Positions 11,801 through 21,007 of a DNA stretch of 64,000 bases are shown here, piece after piece. Origin of the DNA: Phycomyces blakesleeanus NRRL 1555(-) (Eukaryota > Mucoromycota > Mucoromycetes > Mucorales > Phycomycetaceae); NCBI RefSeq assembly GCF_001638985.1, contig NW_017265134.1, positions 3,269,800 to 3,333,799 of the forward strand. The letters run 5' to 3'. Position numbers and translations under genes: made by a program. The notes below the pieces were generated by a model. That model saw only the letters and a list, made by a program, of their open reading frames with translations. It did not search any database and was not told the DNA's origin. Position 1 is the first letter of the stretch. Each line of letters starts with the position of its first letter.

Positions 11801-13201
11801 GACGATCAAGGGCGTGATAAGTATATTAGTTTTGTGTCAACTTCCCTGAGCCCATCCCAACGGCGATGGAGCACCACCAAAAGAGAATTGTATGCAGTCG
11901 TTTTGGCGCTTGATAAATTCCGTCCATTTCTATGGGGCCGACAGTTCACCATTTTTACTGATCATAAAGCACTCACTTATCTTCACACACAAAAAATTGC
12001 TAATCCCATGATAATTGGCTGGATTGAGACACTTCTTGACTTTGATTTTAAGGTGGTCCATATTCCTGGTTTGTTGAATAAACTACCAGACTTGTTGAGT
12101 CGCTTGTATCCTCCAGAGGATAGTTACAAGCTGGTGGAGGATGATGGATTGAGAAAAATCAGAACAAAACACTTGCAATCTAAAGATAAAGTTATTATTC
12201 GTAAGAAAAAGTACAGTAAGGACAAAGTGCTAAATGTACTTGCTACACAACTCATCGAAAATGTATCAGAGACTTCCGACTATATGTCGCCTCCTGAAGA
12301 AAAGCGAAATGGCTTGTTAAAAGAAGCACATTCGTTTGGTCACTTTGGTAGTCAAGCTATGGTGAATGATCTTCACTCTCAAGGATTACATTGGACTAAT
12401 ATATATGAAGAAGCAAAGGAGATTATTCGTTCTTGCTCTGAATGTCAGAAGCACAACATCAGCAAAAGAGGATATCACCCATTGACCAATGTTGTAGCTT
12501 TCCGACCATTTGATCATGTTGCAATTGACTTATGCGGTGAATTCCCAGTATCAGAGGATGGTCACACGTATATGCTAGTGTTAGTTGATGTTTGTTCCAA
12601 GTATATCATCTTGAGACCATTACCAAACAAAAACTCGACAACAATAGCTAAGGCATTGATAAAAATATTTGGAGATTATGGTTTTCCCAAAGTAATGCAA
12701 AGTGACAATGGGTTGGAATTTAGAAATTCTTTAATGGCAAGCCTATCGAAAGAGCTTGGTATTGATCGAAGATATTCAACGGCATATCATCCACAAGGAA
12801 ATGGTATTGCTGAAGCCAGTGTGAAAGTTGCAGAGAATACTGTACGGAAAATGATGAGAGCGAACAGCAATGACTGGTGTCACTATTTACCAATTGTTCA
12901 GCTATGCATAAACAGACATATTCCTCAAAAGACACTGAGTGCACCCTTTTCACTAATGTATGCTCGCAGAGTTAATGTACCTGATGAGTATGGTGATAAA
13001 GCAAAATTCTCTCTTCCCAAAAACACGGTAACAATTGATGAATTGGAGAAGCAGATTGAATATATGGATAAAATAATATTCCCTGCCATAAACGAAAGAG
13101 TCTTGCGGATCAACGAAGAGTTAAAAAAGAAATACGATCATCTTAATAGACATCCCCAAAGGAACACACGTAATGGTCAGATTACCACATCGTCCAAATA
13201 A
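8831..13201 (+). CDS. Gypsy Gag-Pol polyprotein (up to integrase C-terminus)
   Basis: 1456 codons open without a break. The first ~400 residues are gag-like and end in a Cys/His cluster (CRRCGENYFRGHVC, about residue 404) resembling a variant zinc knuckle. The protease active site is MIDTGSA (about residue 493). Reverse transcriptase shows LDLSNAYHRFKV and the catalytic FVDD (about 827). RNase H shows YVATDASLYG (about 976), the KRELYAV Glu and TDHKAL. Integrase shows an HHCC finger (H...H, CSEC, about 1167-1204), then IDLCGEF, QSDNG and GIAEAS as the D, D, E residues (about 1231, 1290, 1325). The start ATG lies 19 bp past the LTR. The frame ends 13 codons after a probable one-base lesion near 13150-13165, so the chromodomain falls in the +1 frame. 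Product: enzymes and capsid for retrotransposition. Confidence 0.93.
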   Translation: MNPSAENYPAAIIPAHDEDAMSVMTEEDLIASLSDNISFASSTPGQFVAPSPLRPLVANAATTVLSLSEKLRLELQQHVEAVSAAHAMNDEQAAELALNKVRRVKEMIDIEIACSQYLSPSVKVVEKSSRTGGLTLNRRDLPKFQLADDVIRSFPNEEVFHSVDHFLRTFQKVIESSLQDIELVWKRFLPLCLPHSDDGWVEMDLKKCVDWNAAKICFTARHGSRLVTSRSVKEVFTMVMLPSESIGDYSKKFLQAVYDAGLPKNDARVADRFLASLTRQVQTLLRLTMTRLDFNGETKRDWTVEQLTQIGRDILGDDNRMYAEATQLIPGANMHTERRMEKKRMEAYPRKKVHSSNNQQHRISKPERSFFCSHHGKNTTHESSKCFTLANNKAKVAAPTKRNPCRRCGENYFRGHVCKDSEPVLMVSQVPAKEKSEQVLKAIQDSVDLELEDMSFDCKYLLDKIERRVKANDAFNLTTPIIVENHKLLGMIDTGSARTFISLQCLNENLNINKINSSNGSFTFLSKNSGTKRLGKTDPLNFKYVNGITFKHAPEVLEFNTGFNFDILLGRDILTKMNIGLINVAYDIEGEYIHSDNAKDYAAVYENLNIDKEKKFEPDNSPAGTEIQRAEFIQSIQASLDENKKIPVESSCPLSESLIRLPTKEGATAYRRQYPIPHALRPTLDKQVKEWLETGTIVKSKTNTSFNSPMLLVPKRNKAGEIVSHRVCLDVRLLNQILPPTFNYPIPKIQTIFQNLSGKKFFTTLDLSNAYHRFKVAPEDVHKLTFTHLDGQQYSFIKGCFGLKMLTSQFQHVMATLFDKIDCVQNFVDDCIVASETFEQHVKDVKIVIDRLTSAKLILNSDKCVWFQHSVRLLGFVVNETGTKVDKRKLTNVDKWPIPKTAKQIQQFMGLINYFRDYIPMISKVAEPISRLSHANNVAELWTDEQTRSFKALKDILHQDLILHYADMSREMYVATDASLYGVACLLFQRDDQGRDKYISFVSTSLSPSQRRWSTTKRELYAVVLALDKFRPFLWGRQFTIFTDHKALTYLHTQKIANPMIIGWIETLLDFDFKVVHIPGLLNKLPDLLSRLYPPEDSYKLVEDDGLRKIRTKHLQSKDKVIIRKKKYSKDKVLNVLATQLIENVSETSDYMSPPEEKRNGLLKEAHSFGHFGSQAMVNDLHSQGLHWTNIYEEAKEIIRSCSECQKHNISKRGYHPLTNVVAFRPFDHVAIDLCGEFPVSEDGHTYMLVLVDVCSKYIILRPLPNKNSTTIAKALIKIFGDYGFPKVMQSDNGLEFRNSLMASLSKELGIDRRYSTAYHPQGNGIAEASVKVAENTVRKMMRANSNDWCHYLPIVQLCINRHIPQKTLSAPFSLMYARRVNVPDEYGDKAKFSLPKNTVTIDELEKQIEYMDKIIFPAINERVLRINEELKKKYDHLNRHPQRNTRNGQITTSSK

Positions 13202-13724
13202 ATTGGCACCAATCTATGAAGGTCCTTATACAGTGGTTCGAAGAAATAAAGGAGGATCGTATGAACTAAAGGATGAGCAAGGAGAATTGTTGCACCGAAA
13301 TTACACACCCTCAGAACTCAAGATGGTTACCATCGATGAATCTACAATTGAGAATGAGCTCTATGAAGTTGAAGACATTCGCGATCATCGTGGTGCTGCT
13401 GGTGAAAGAGAATATCTGGTAAAATGGGTTGGTTATGGTGAACGGGCAAACACATGGCAAATGGCTAACGATTTTACCAATCCCACAATAATACAAAAGT
13501 ATTGGAAGAAGGTCAGAGAAATCGAACGTTTAGAGAATGAGAGAGCCACGGAATTAGTGAATAAGAGTGCAGCCTCATTAAAGAAAACAGTTCAAATTCC
13601 AAGACATGATGGTAAAATAAAAAGGAATCGCATTGAAGAGTACAATGGAAGTAAGCTTCCTACCGCACTGAGTAGAGAAGAAAGAATGTCCAAAAGAAGA
13701 GCAACAAAAAATTTGATAAAATAA
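13173..13724 (+). CDS. Gypsy integrase tail with chromodomain (frame-shifted end of Pol)
   Basis: The frame opens upstream as IPKGTHVMVRLPHRPNKL, the normal integrase C-terminal entry, then YEGPYTVVRR. From about residue 63 it has a chromodomain, YEVEDIRDH...EYLVKWVGYG...NTWQ, the aromatic-rich fold that in chromoviruses directs integration to histone-marked chromatin. It overlaps the main frame by 29 bases at +1. Because this region is normally a continuous part of Pol, the shift is most simply a single indel close to the CCCCAAA run at 13154-13160, or a sequencing error, rather than a separate gene. Confidence 0.85.
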   Translation: MVRLPHRPNKLAPIYEGPYTVVRRNKGGSYELKDEQGELLHRNYTPSELKMVTIDESTIENELYEVEDIRDHRGAAGEREYLVKWVGYGERANTWQMANDFTNPTIIQKYWKKVREIERLENERATELVNKSAASLKKTVQIPRHDGKIKRNRIEEYNGSKLPTALSREERMSKRRATKNLIK

Positions 13725-13875
13725 ACACGTAATCCACGGAGCTGAGTTTACAGTGCAGATCTCTTGAAGTATAAAAAAAAATTATGAGCGTAATTGACCC
13801 AAATGAAATTGAGCAATTCGACAAATTAATAAATAGTTAAGATGAGATGTTTTGCCGAATCAACAAAAGGTATTG

Positions 13876-13895
13876 TTGAATCTGGTGGAGGATAA
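13876..13895 (+). promoter_or_regulatory. Putative polypurine tract of the gypsy element
   Basis: The bases directly before the 3' LTR (GGTGGAGGATAA, 13884-13895) form a short purine-rich stretch at the place where plus-strand priming occurs in LTR retrotransposons. Assignment rests on position and composition. Confidence 0.5.
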
Positions 13896-14427
13896 TGTTG
13901 TAAATGAGTATTGACTACTGCTGTAATTGAGAATAAGTCTGAAGGAAATAATATAAGGCCTCAGCTATTCCAGTCAAAGGTGTCTACCGATTACTTTATT
14001 ATTTAACACACAGGTTTAGCATGCATGATAGTGATTATATTTCATATGATGATATCACCATAATATGGGATACATCAGTGGATTATTATAAGCATAATTA
14101 TAACTCATAAACACATTTACTTTCGATGTTAATACTTCATCGGGACTACACACATTTATATAATTAATCATACATTAATTATCTCAAGATCACGTTGCTC
14201 TGATTAAGGCTCAGATAGGATCGATTACCTGACCCCAGTCATATAATTTTCCCAATCCAAAACAATATAAATAGCAGTAGTAGTTCAGTGTAGGAACCGG
14301 GTCAAACTTTGATACAAAATCTTTCTCAATAAACAAAACCTACACAAGTTCTCACGAATCTTCGTTCCTAATTTCAAATCTTGAATTCTTCCTCTTAAAA
14401 ACTTCTTCAACTTCAACCACCACAACA
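13896..14427 (+). repeat. 3' LTR of the gypsy element
   Basis: 532 bp, TGTTGTAAATGAG...CCACCACAACA, followed by the cttta duplicate. I found no difference from the 5' LTR when reading the two side by side. Confidence 0.95.
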
Positions 14428-16414
14428 CTTTATTAAAGAAGTTGTTTGCTTGATCTTTCTATGATCAAGCTCTACTGATATTTATATGAATATGTTTATG
14501 TCTGCTATTTATAAGATATAATTATGATTGATGTTATAAGTGTTCTGTCTATGGGAATGAATACAATGATTTGATTAGTCAGAGAATATAAAAAACGGAA
14601 TCAGTTATGATTGGTCTAAAGGTCAAGACCAATTAGAGGTTCCTTACACAGTCTGAAGGATGGCAATGATTTACCATTTGTGAATCATGAGCGATCCACT
14701 ATGCTTACCATGAATATCAATTGGTTTCAACCTTTTGATAGGGTCACTTACTTCTGTGGGGCAATATATCTTTGCATCAACAACTTGCCAAGATCAGAAT
14801 AGTACAAGAAGGAGAATGCTGTTCTTGTTGGTCTCATGCAAGGGCCAAAGGAAGCAAAGACAAATGAGATCAATCACTACCTCCGTCCCCTTGTTGTGGA
14901 ACTCAATCAGTTATATGGCAGTGTGGTTATGTTTACTGCACAGTGCCCATCTGATGCTCTTGTCTGTGCTGCTCTTCTTCTTGTTGCCTGCAACATTCCT
15001 GCTGCCTGTAAGACTTGTGGGTTTTTCTTCCGCTCAAGCACATTTGCATGCAATAAGTGCAATCAATAGTTTCCTTGCCTTCCAGACTCCAATGCTGTGG
15101 ACTACTCTGGGTTTGTGTTTTCTGAGTGGGTGCATCGCACTGATGCCAAAAACTGTTGTGGTGCTGAGTTGTGGAGAATGTTTAGCAGTAATGCACAGAG
15201 AAATAGATTGGAGAGGGAAAATGGTGTCCGATGGTCAGAATTGCATGACCTGGTTTACTTTAATCTCATGGAGTGTACTGTCATCGATCCGATACATAAC
15301 CTGTATCTCAGAACAGCAAAGATGCTAATAAAGAAATGGAGATCTTCAGGTCTCATCACAGATGCACACTTGGCCGAAATGCAGTTGGATGCTAACAAGC
15401 TTGTACTACCAGAGGACTATATGCCATTAGGAACAAAGATTGGGTGGGACTTCCCATTCATGAAGGCCAACGAGTGAAAGTCTTGGTGCTTAATGTACTT
15501 TCTTGTTCTCCTGCGTGGTCATCTACCTGAAGCTCATCTCGGTAACTGGGCAACGTTTGGCAATGCATGCCAGTACCTTTCAATGCCAAGCATATCCATG
15601 GCTTACCTTGATGAAGCTCATCAATCTTTGGAGGCTTTCTGCAGAGAGTGTGAGAAGTTGTATAAAGTCCCATTCCTTTTGCCAAACATATATCCCCATC
15701 TTCATCTGCAAGAGACTGTACTGAACTTTGACCCAGTTTATGGCTATTGGCTTTTTAGTTTTGAAAGATGCAATGGTATCTTGAAAAACTATGCAACGAA
15801 TAGAAAAGATGGGTTCGAGGAAACCTATATGAAGAAGTATCTTAAGGAAGCATTTCAGGGAGATCTTATTTGCCAAACTTTGCCAATTATTTGATCTGAC
15901 CATTTGGCAATCATCCTTGAGCTCACTGCATCCACTACCAATTCCATAGCCACTTCTACTTCCACTGTCACCTCAATTCAATTCGATATCAATGCTTTTC
16001 TTGATTCTTCTGAGATCAACTTTGATATTGTCAAGGGAAACGAGCCTTTGCCATCTTCCACACTTCCTTTAGCTCTAAAGAGGGAGATTTCTATGGATCA
16101 ATCCAATTATGAGTATTTGTTGGAATACTATTGCAAGACATATAATAATCAAACTCTTGTTTATTATTGTCAGGCTGATCATTCCAATAATTTTGTTAAC
16201 AATTGGATACAGATATTTGAATCAATCGATCTTCTCAGACAAATCTATAAGAGCAAAACAAAGAATCAGCGCAGGTCGTTAATGCAAGCCTTGTTTGAGA
16301 CAAGTGATGGTAGAAGTATCAAGCCATACGCAGGCCAAATTCAGTATCTCTTTGTCAATACTGCTGTAAAATCGTTTGCTAGTCATGCGAGCCAGCATGT
16401 ATTTGCATATGTAC

Positions 16415-16945
16415 TGTTGTAAATAAGTATTGACTACTGCTGTAATTGAGAATAAGTCTGAAGGAAATTATATAAGACCTTAGCTATTCCAGTCAAAGAT
16501 GTCTACCAATTACTTTATTATTTAATACACAGGTTTATTATGTATGATAGTGCTTATATTTTATATGATGATATCACTATAATATGAGATACATCAGTGA
16601 ATTATTATAAGCATAATTATAACTCATAAACACATTTACTTTCGATGTTAATACTTCATTGGGATTACACACATTTATATAATTAATCATACATTAATTA
16701 TTCCAAGATCACATTGCTTTGATTAAAGTTCAGATAGGATCGATTACCTGACCCCAGTCATATAATTTTCCCAATCTAAAATAATATAAATAGCAGTAGT
16801 AGTTCAGTGTAGAAACGTTGTCAAGTTTTGATATCAAATCTTTTCTCAATAAATAAACTCTACACAAGTTCTCACGGATCTTCGTTCCTCACTTTCAAAC
16901 CTTGAATTCTTCTTAACAACTTCAAAAACTTCAACTACCACAACA
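16415..16945 (+). repeat. Solo LTR of the gypsy family in CACTA copy 1
   Basis: 531 bp starting TGTTGTAAATAAGTATTGAC and ending CCACAACA. Flanks tgtac (16410-16414) and tatac (16946-16950) are a 5-bp duplication with one change. Compared with the LTRs at 8280 and 13896 it has scattered, mainly C-to-T type differences, so it is older. Taking it out rejoins the transposase frame. Confidence 0.92.
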
Positions 16946-17174
16946 TATACAATGGTACAAGGAAGCTTTATTTCCGCCCAGAGCAGGAGAAGGAGTTGAG
17001 GTGAATGAGGTGGGGTTCGAAGATGACAGCATGACCAGCATTCTCCCAGTGCATATAATCTGCTATCCAGTCACAGTAGGCAAGCACCTTGGTCTAGAAG
17101 GCAAAGTTCCGATATGTGTAATTTCTTTGCCACAAAAAATATATGTTTAGATTCATATGCAAAAATAAAACATC

Positions 17175-17199
17175 TACATATATATATATATATATATAT
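17175..17199. repeat. (TA)n microsatellite
   Basis: A run of about 12 TA repeats between the copy 1 transposase stop and the end of X1. Confidence 0.9.
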
Positions 17200-17365
17200 T
17201 AATAAAGACTAATTTATATATAGCTGCATGTTTCTTTTTTATTGTTTCTATAACATCTTGTTTGTACTTGGCATGCTATACATACATATGTATATATCAT
17301 GCTAATCTGTAAACATAAACAAGTAGAAAAAAAGGCTCTAAAATAGTGGATAAGAAAAAAATGAT

Positions 17366-18637
17366 TTATTTTGAAAAGCACCAATCTGGTAAAGTGACTG
17401 TCAAATTCTTGTGAATGCTCACTTCTTTCTCATAAGGGATGCACTTTTTCAAGCTTTCTGAATTTTTCTTCAAACAGATGACAGTAAGTTTATCAATACT
17501 AGTAATAAATGTGTGGAGCTAATTTAAAGAATAAATAGTATTAATAAAGTATTATTATTTTCTTTAAAACATAGATGGGTGTTTAATATTATCTCATCAG
17601 CTCTCTAGCTGGAACGATATGTCTGCACTCCGTTATCTCCATCCAACTTGCCATCAGACATCACGTCAATAGAAAGAATATTTCTGCAATCATATCGATT
17701 CATGTCATCATGAATAGTCTCTGTATATGTCTGTTACGTGATAATATGACGGTCAAGAAGCTACCAACAAATATTGTATTAAATCATTAAATCAATAGTA
17801 AATTAACTTTATTTTAAAACTTACAGTCTTCTTTCTGTTGCATTTTCTTCCACCTTTATTTCTAGCCATAATCTTCTCTGCTGAGGTTTGGAAGACTCGC
17901 ACTTGATTTTGGTAGTGATTCTTTATTATATTCTTAGTGACACTCTTTGAAACATTTGTGTAACATCTTTGAGATCTCAGATACTTGAAGAGAGCCAGCG
18001 CAAGTGCCTTGTTGTACTTATTGCCATACGTGCCAGTCATTGACCATGCTAATCTATTATTATTCTCTGCGACCTTAAGTAGGTCTGTGCTTACAAAGTT
18101 TGGTTTCTTGATATAACTATTGATAAGTTGCTATAAAAGTAATATGAGATATATTAACCAGTAATGTTATTATTAGCAATTTACTTACAGAAATCAAGGG
18201 ATGATATTTCACTTCAAGATCAAGATCATCATCTATGGAAGAAGAAGAATTCACTGATACAACAGAAGGCATCATGGAATTTTAGCTGGTTATTGTCTTT
18301 TTTATTTCAGCATTTGCAGTCATGAGCTAAAGGATGGAGTTCTTCAAAAATTCGTTTGTCTTGTTAGACAAATCCAGGCCATCCTTCAAATGATTTATTA
18401 CATCAGTCACTTTTTTTGCATTTTTCTACAAAAATTACATTGACATATTGTTGGCTGCCAATAAGATAAGAATGTGCTCCATTGGTGTCAAAGCAACTTG
18501 AACTTCAGGGGCTGTGACAACTGCTACTTCTGGAGTTAGTGTATTAATTGGAGTAACAACACTTGCAATTATGCTATTAAGAACAGCATTCATACGTAGG
18601 TTGGGTCAGCAGGGAACAGTAGAAATATGCTTTATCA
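17366..18637 (-). pseudogene. X1: partner gene of CACTA copy 1 (unrecognised family), decayed
   Basis: I do not recognise a function. It runs convergent to the copy 1 transposase, 216 bp past its stop. The reading starts MIKHISTVPC near 18637, has a Leu/Asn-rich coiled-coil-like part (VINHLKDGLDLSNKTNEFL), a basic block ending MARNKGGRKCNRKKT at about 17815-17870, then MSDGKLDGDN, RSS-stop-RADE (Trp in the sister copies) and a last exon LHTFITSIDKL...LPDWCFSK ending at 17366. The same order of blocks occurs in X2 and X3. In-frame stops at several points show decay. An accessory role in transposition is inferred from conserved position only. Confidence 0.6.
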
Positions 18638-19388
18638 TTTTCTGTTAATAAAATAAATATTAATAATTTTCAACTAATATTGTATAATTCACTACACTTG
18701 TTATATCATATTTAAAATTCACATACTAGTAAAGAGGATACGCAGTGCAGATTAACTCACTAGACGTTCACATAGTTGTGGTCAACCAATTTTTTTTGGC
18801 AGTCGACTGATTTTTTTTCCCAATTTTAGACAAAATTTTTATTTCAAAAATAGGCAACAGATTTAAGTGCATCCCCAGCAAAAGACAGAGGCTGCACTAA
18901 ATCTTGCTCCTTTTAAGAAAATCTTAATTAACGAAATATTTTAAGTTATGACAGACTTGACTTCCTTTATTTTGAGATAATAATTTATTTCTCAAACATT
19001 TACTTCTTTCTTTAATCAATACTTCTTGACTTTATCTTGCAACATGCATACTTTCAAATTTGTTGAAGTAACAACCCCTGTTACTGATAACTTACCTCTG
19101 CCAAACCAGGATCAGAACACTGCTTCAAATGTGACAGATTCTGAACCAAGAGGTCTTGGCAAACTGGAGGAGGACGAAGCTCTAGAAAGTGACGATGGCA
19201 AAGAAAGCAACTTGGGTCACTGGAAAAATTGCTCGGTTTACCCTATATGAAAGAAGGTGGAATACTGATATAAAGAATTAAATTCCCCTGTAATTTAAAC
19301 AATCTTGAGTCTAGTGTGCATTTATTCTTTATCTTAAATAATGAATACAATAGTTCTGTAGAAAGAATTCTGCTCATAAAGTCATATA

Positions 19389-20705
19389 CACTCTGACAAG
19401 ATAAAACATTGTCACTTCCCCAGAAATACACCTCTTTTTAGAGCACACCATTTTTTCTCCCTTTTGCAGAATCTTTTCTTAAAACTAAATCACTCATGTC
19501 ATCAAGAAATAAAAGAACCAGAAGCCCTTCAAAAAGATGTGAATTGTCAGAGTTTGAGCATGGTGGCATTATTTGGCTATATAAAACCAAAAATACTCCA
19601 ACTGAGATCGCAAACCACATAGGTATCCCTAGAGCAACAATCAACATCACTATCAAACGTTGGGAAGAAACTGGTACTACAAAACCAAAGACCAGACCTG
19701 GGAGACCTAAGAAACTTAGTGTCACGGATGTTACAAGCCTTTGCTTAAGCGTGAGATGTAACCCTTTTGAGAGTTATGCATATCATCAAAGGAATATGGC
19801 AGCTGCAGGTGTCATCATCTGTAGAGACACAGTTATCCAATATCTTAAGGCCAAAGGCTTTGGTTCTTACACCCCTGTTTCTAAGTCAAACTTAATCTGT
19901 GAACAGAAGAAGAATCGGTTGTGTTGGGTCAAAGCTAGAGCCAGCTTTGGGATTGAGGACTGGAGTAGGGTGGTATAGTCAGATGAGTTGAGGTTTATGC
20001 TGAAGGGCAATGATTCTGACCCAGCCGTAATTCGTAAGCGAGGGGAGAGACATCAGGAATGGCATACACTAACAACAGAGAAGTATGGAAAGGGTTCTGT
20101 GATGGTGTGGGATTGTTTCTGAGCTGGTGGTCTCAGACCATTATTGTTTCTCGAAGGGTCAGTAGATCAAGATGCATATGTCAATTGTTTGTCTAAGAAC
20201 TTCAATCCCTGGTATAAGAAATTGAATGATGAACAGGACACCATGTCTATATTCCAAGAAGATGGTGCTAGTTGCCATACTGGGTCTTATATGACGTAGT
20301 GGAAAAACCGTTGGGAAATTAAATGTTTTGACTACTGGCCATCACAAAGTCCAGATTTGAACCCCATTGAGCGCGTCTGGCATGCTCTAAAAGCCAATGT
20401 TGAAGAGCTCAAGGCTTGTATTCTTCAGAAATGGGAGAGACTTGATCCAGGACTTCTTTGTACTCTTGTAGCAAGTATGCTGGATAGAGTTCAAGCAGTT
20501 ATAAAAGCTTGTGGTGATCATATCACATATAAGATCCTATCTTATTTTTTTATTTCTATAATATATATAGTTATATCTATAATAAAACGAAGTTTCACTT
20601 TATTTAGTCGAGTTTTTTTAGAAGATATAATGTAAAGAAGTTGATATGTAGTTTATTTGAGACTAGAAATCAAGGAATCTGACTGTTATTTATTCGGCAC
20701 AAGTG
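19389..20705 (+). mobile_element. Tc1-like element, decayed
   Basis: TA dinucleotides (19387-19388, 20706-20707) flank imperfect inverted ends CACTCTGACAAGATAAAA and (reverse) CACTTGTGCCGAATAAAT. The length of 1317 bp and the CACT start match the second Tc1 (24811-26152). An ATGTAAAGAAGTTG motif near the right end is shared by both. Confidence 0.7.
19496..20524 (+). pseudogene. Tc1-like DDE transposase, broken
   Basis: The N-terminus has a helix-turn-helix region (ELSEFEHGGIIWLYKT..TEIANHIGIPRATINITIKRW) and the GRPKKL linker found in Tc1 transposases. Catalytic blocks follow: SDELRF near 19980 (first Asp), FQEDGASCH near 20255 (second Asp) and SPDLNPIERVW near 20350 (Glu), with 35 residues between the second Asp and the Glu. 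Stops replace conserved Trp codons before SDE (19978) and in WDCF-stop-AGG (20120), and another lies at 20297. It is therefore inactive. Confidence 0.88.
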
Positions 20706-20721
20706 TAGATCTACCTTATAA

Positions 20722-21007
20722 TATCAGGAACCGATCTGGACAGAGACAAGGACAGAGAAAACAGAGAGAGAAATATAGATAGATTCCTTTATTAAAGAAG
20801 TTGTTCACTTGATCTTTCTATGATCAAGCTCTACGAGTATTTATACAAATATTTATGTCTGCTAATTGTGAGGGATAATTAGATGATTGGTGCTATGAGT
20901 GTTCTCTCTAATAAAATGGATGCATTGATTTGATTGGTCTAATAACAATATGGTCGGAAGGGATTCTGATTGGTCCAATGACTGAGACTAATTGGATGTT
21001 TCTTACA
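20722..21007. repeat. 286-bp LTR-like element, copy 2
   Basis: It begins TATCAGGAACCGATCTGG (TG changed to TA) and ends TTTCTTACA, flanked by tataa at 20717-20721 and 21008-21012. It matches the split copy at 8210-14648 along its length and is exactly the same size, 286 bp. Confidence 0.85.

Larger units (their letters stand above)
8280..14427 (+). mobile_element. Ty3/gypsy chromovirus, nearly intact
   Basis: Two 532-bp LTRs (8280-8811, 13896-14427) that look identical by eye flank a gag-pol reading frame and a frame-shifted chromodomain end. A perfect 5-bp target duplication ctta-a (cttta at 8275-8279 and 14428-14432) bounds it. Domain order is gag, protease, reverse transcriptase, RNase H, integrase, chromodomain, as in fungal Ty3/gypsy chromoviruses. 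Identical LTRs imply a recent insertion. It sits inside the 286-bp LTR-like element, which sits inside CACTA copy 1. Confidence 0.95.
8210..14648. repeat. 286-bp LTR-like element, copy 1 (split by the gypsy element)
   Basis: It starts TGCCAGGAACCGATCTGG and ends GGTTCCTTACA, with a perfect 5-bp duplication cagtc at 8205-8209 and 14649-14653. Subtracting the gypsy element and its duplicate leaves 286 bp (8210-8279 plus 14433-14648), the same length as the second copy at 20722-21007. TG...CA ends and a 5-bp duplication suggest a solo LTR of a second, unidentified LTR retrotransposon. A short inverted GGAACC/GGTTCC pair near the ends could also suit a small DNA element. Confidence 0.75.
7141..17150 (+). 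pseudogene. CACTA tnp2-like (Transposase_21) transposase, copy 1, interrupted twice
   Basis: Exon 1 (MLSNNNTSECKCSKCSF) carries a CxCxxC...TLRRH zinc-finger-like motif shared with the other copies. After small acidic exons the main reading begins near 7690 (MPVDPTHAFIASFAAFF) and breaks at 8209, where a 286-bp LTR-like element containing a gypsy retrotransposon is inserted. It resumes at 14654 with the lineage hallmark MLTMNINWFQPFD, then a LVGLM-GPKEAK segment, ALLLVACNIPAA, DPIHNLYLRTAK and FGPVYGYWLFSFER-like blocks. A gypsy solo LTR (16415-16945) splits HVFAYV from QWYKEALF; the reading frame is exactly restored when LTR and duplicate are removed. It ends in a conserved LPQKIYV tail at 17150. 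Premature stops (7261, 14803, 15067, 15475, 15892) show it is dead. Confidence 0.85.
6561..18747 (+). mobile_element. CACTA-like element, CACTG lineage, copy 1 (with nested insertions)
   Basis: The left end is CACTGGAAAAATAGGG at 6561, nearly the same as the left end of copy 2 at 19218. The candidate right end is the CAGTG at 18743-18747, whose reverse complement (CACTGC...TCCTCTTT) resembles the right end of copy 2. It carries a tnp2-type transposase (7141-17150) and the convergent partner gene X1 (17366-18637). The flanking triplets differ (TTC left, CAG right), so a matching target duplication is not seen. Either the right edge is rearranged or the right end is misjudged. The left end interrupts the Crypton gene. 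Confidence 0.65.

Noticed and set aside
13150..13201. Programmed frameshift producing a separate chromodomain protein
   Set aside because: The shift is inside the integrase C-terminus, not at a gag/pol border, and sits beside a homopolymer; a simple indel is more likely.
14735..15328. A long frame overlapping the copy 1 transposase in another phase
   Set aside because: The other phase matches four sister transposases; this one is a shadow.
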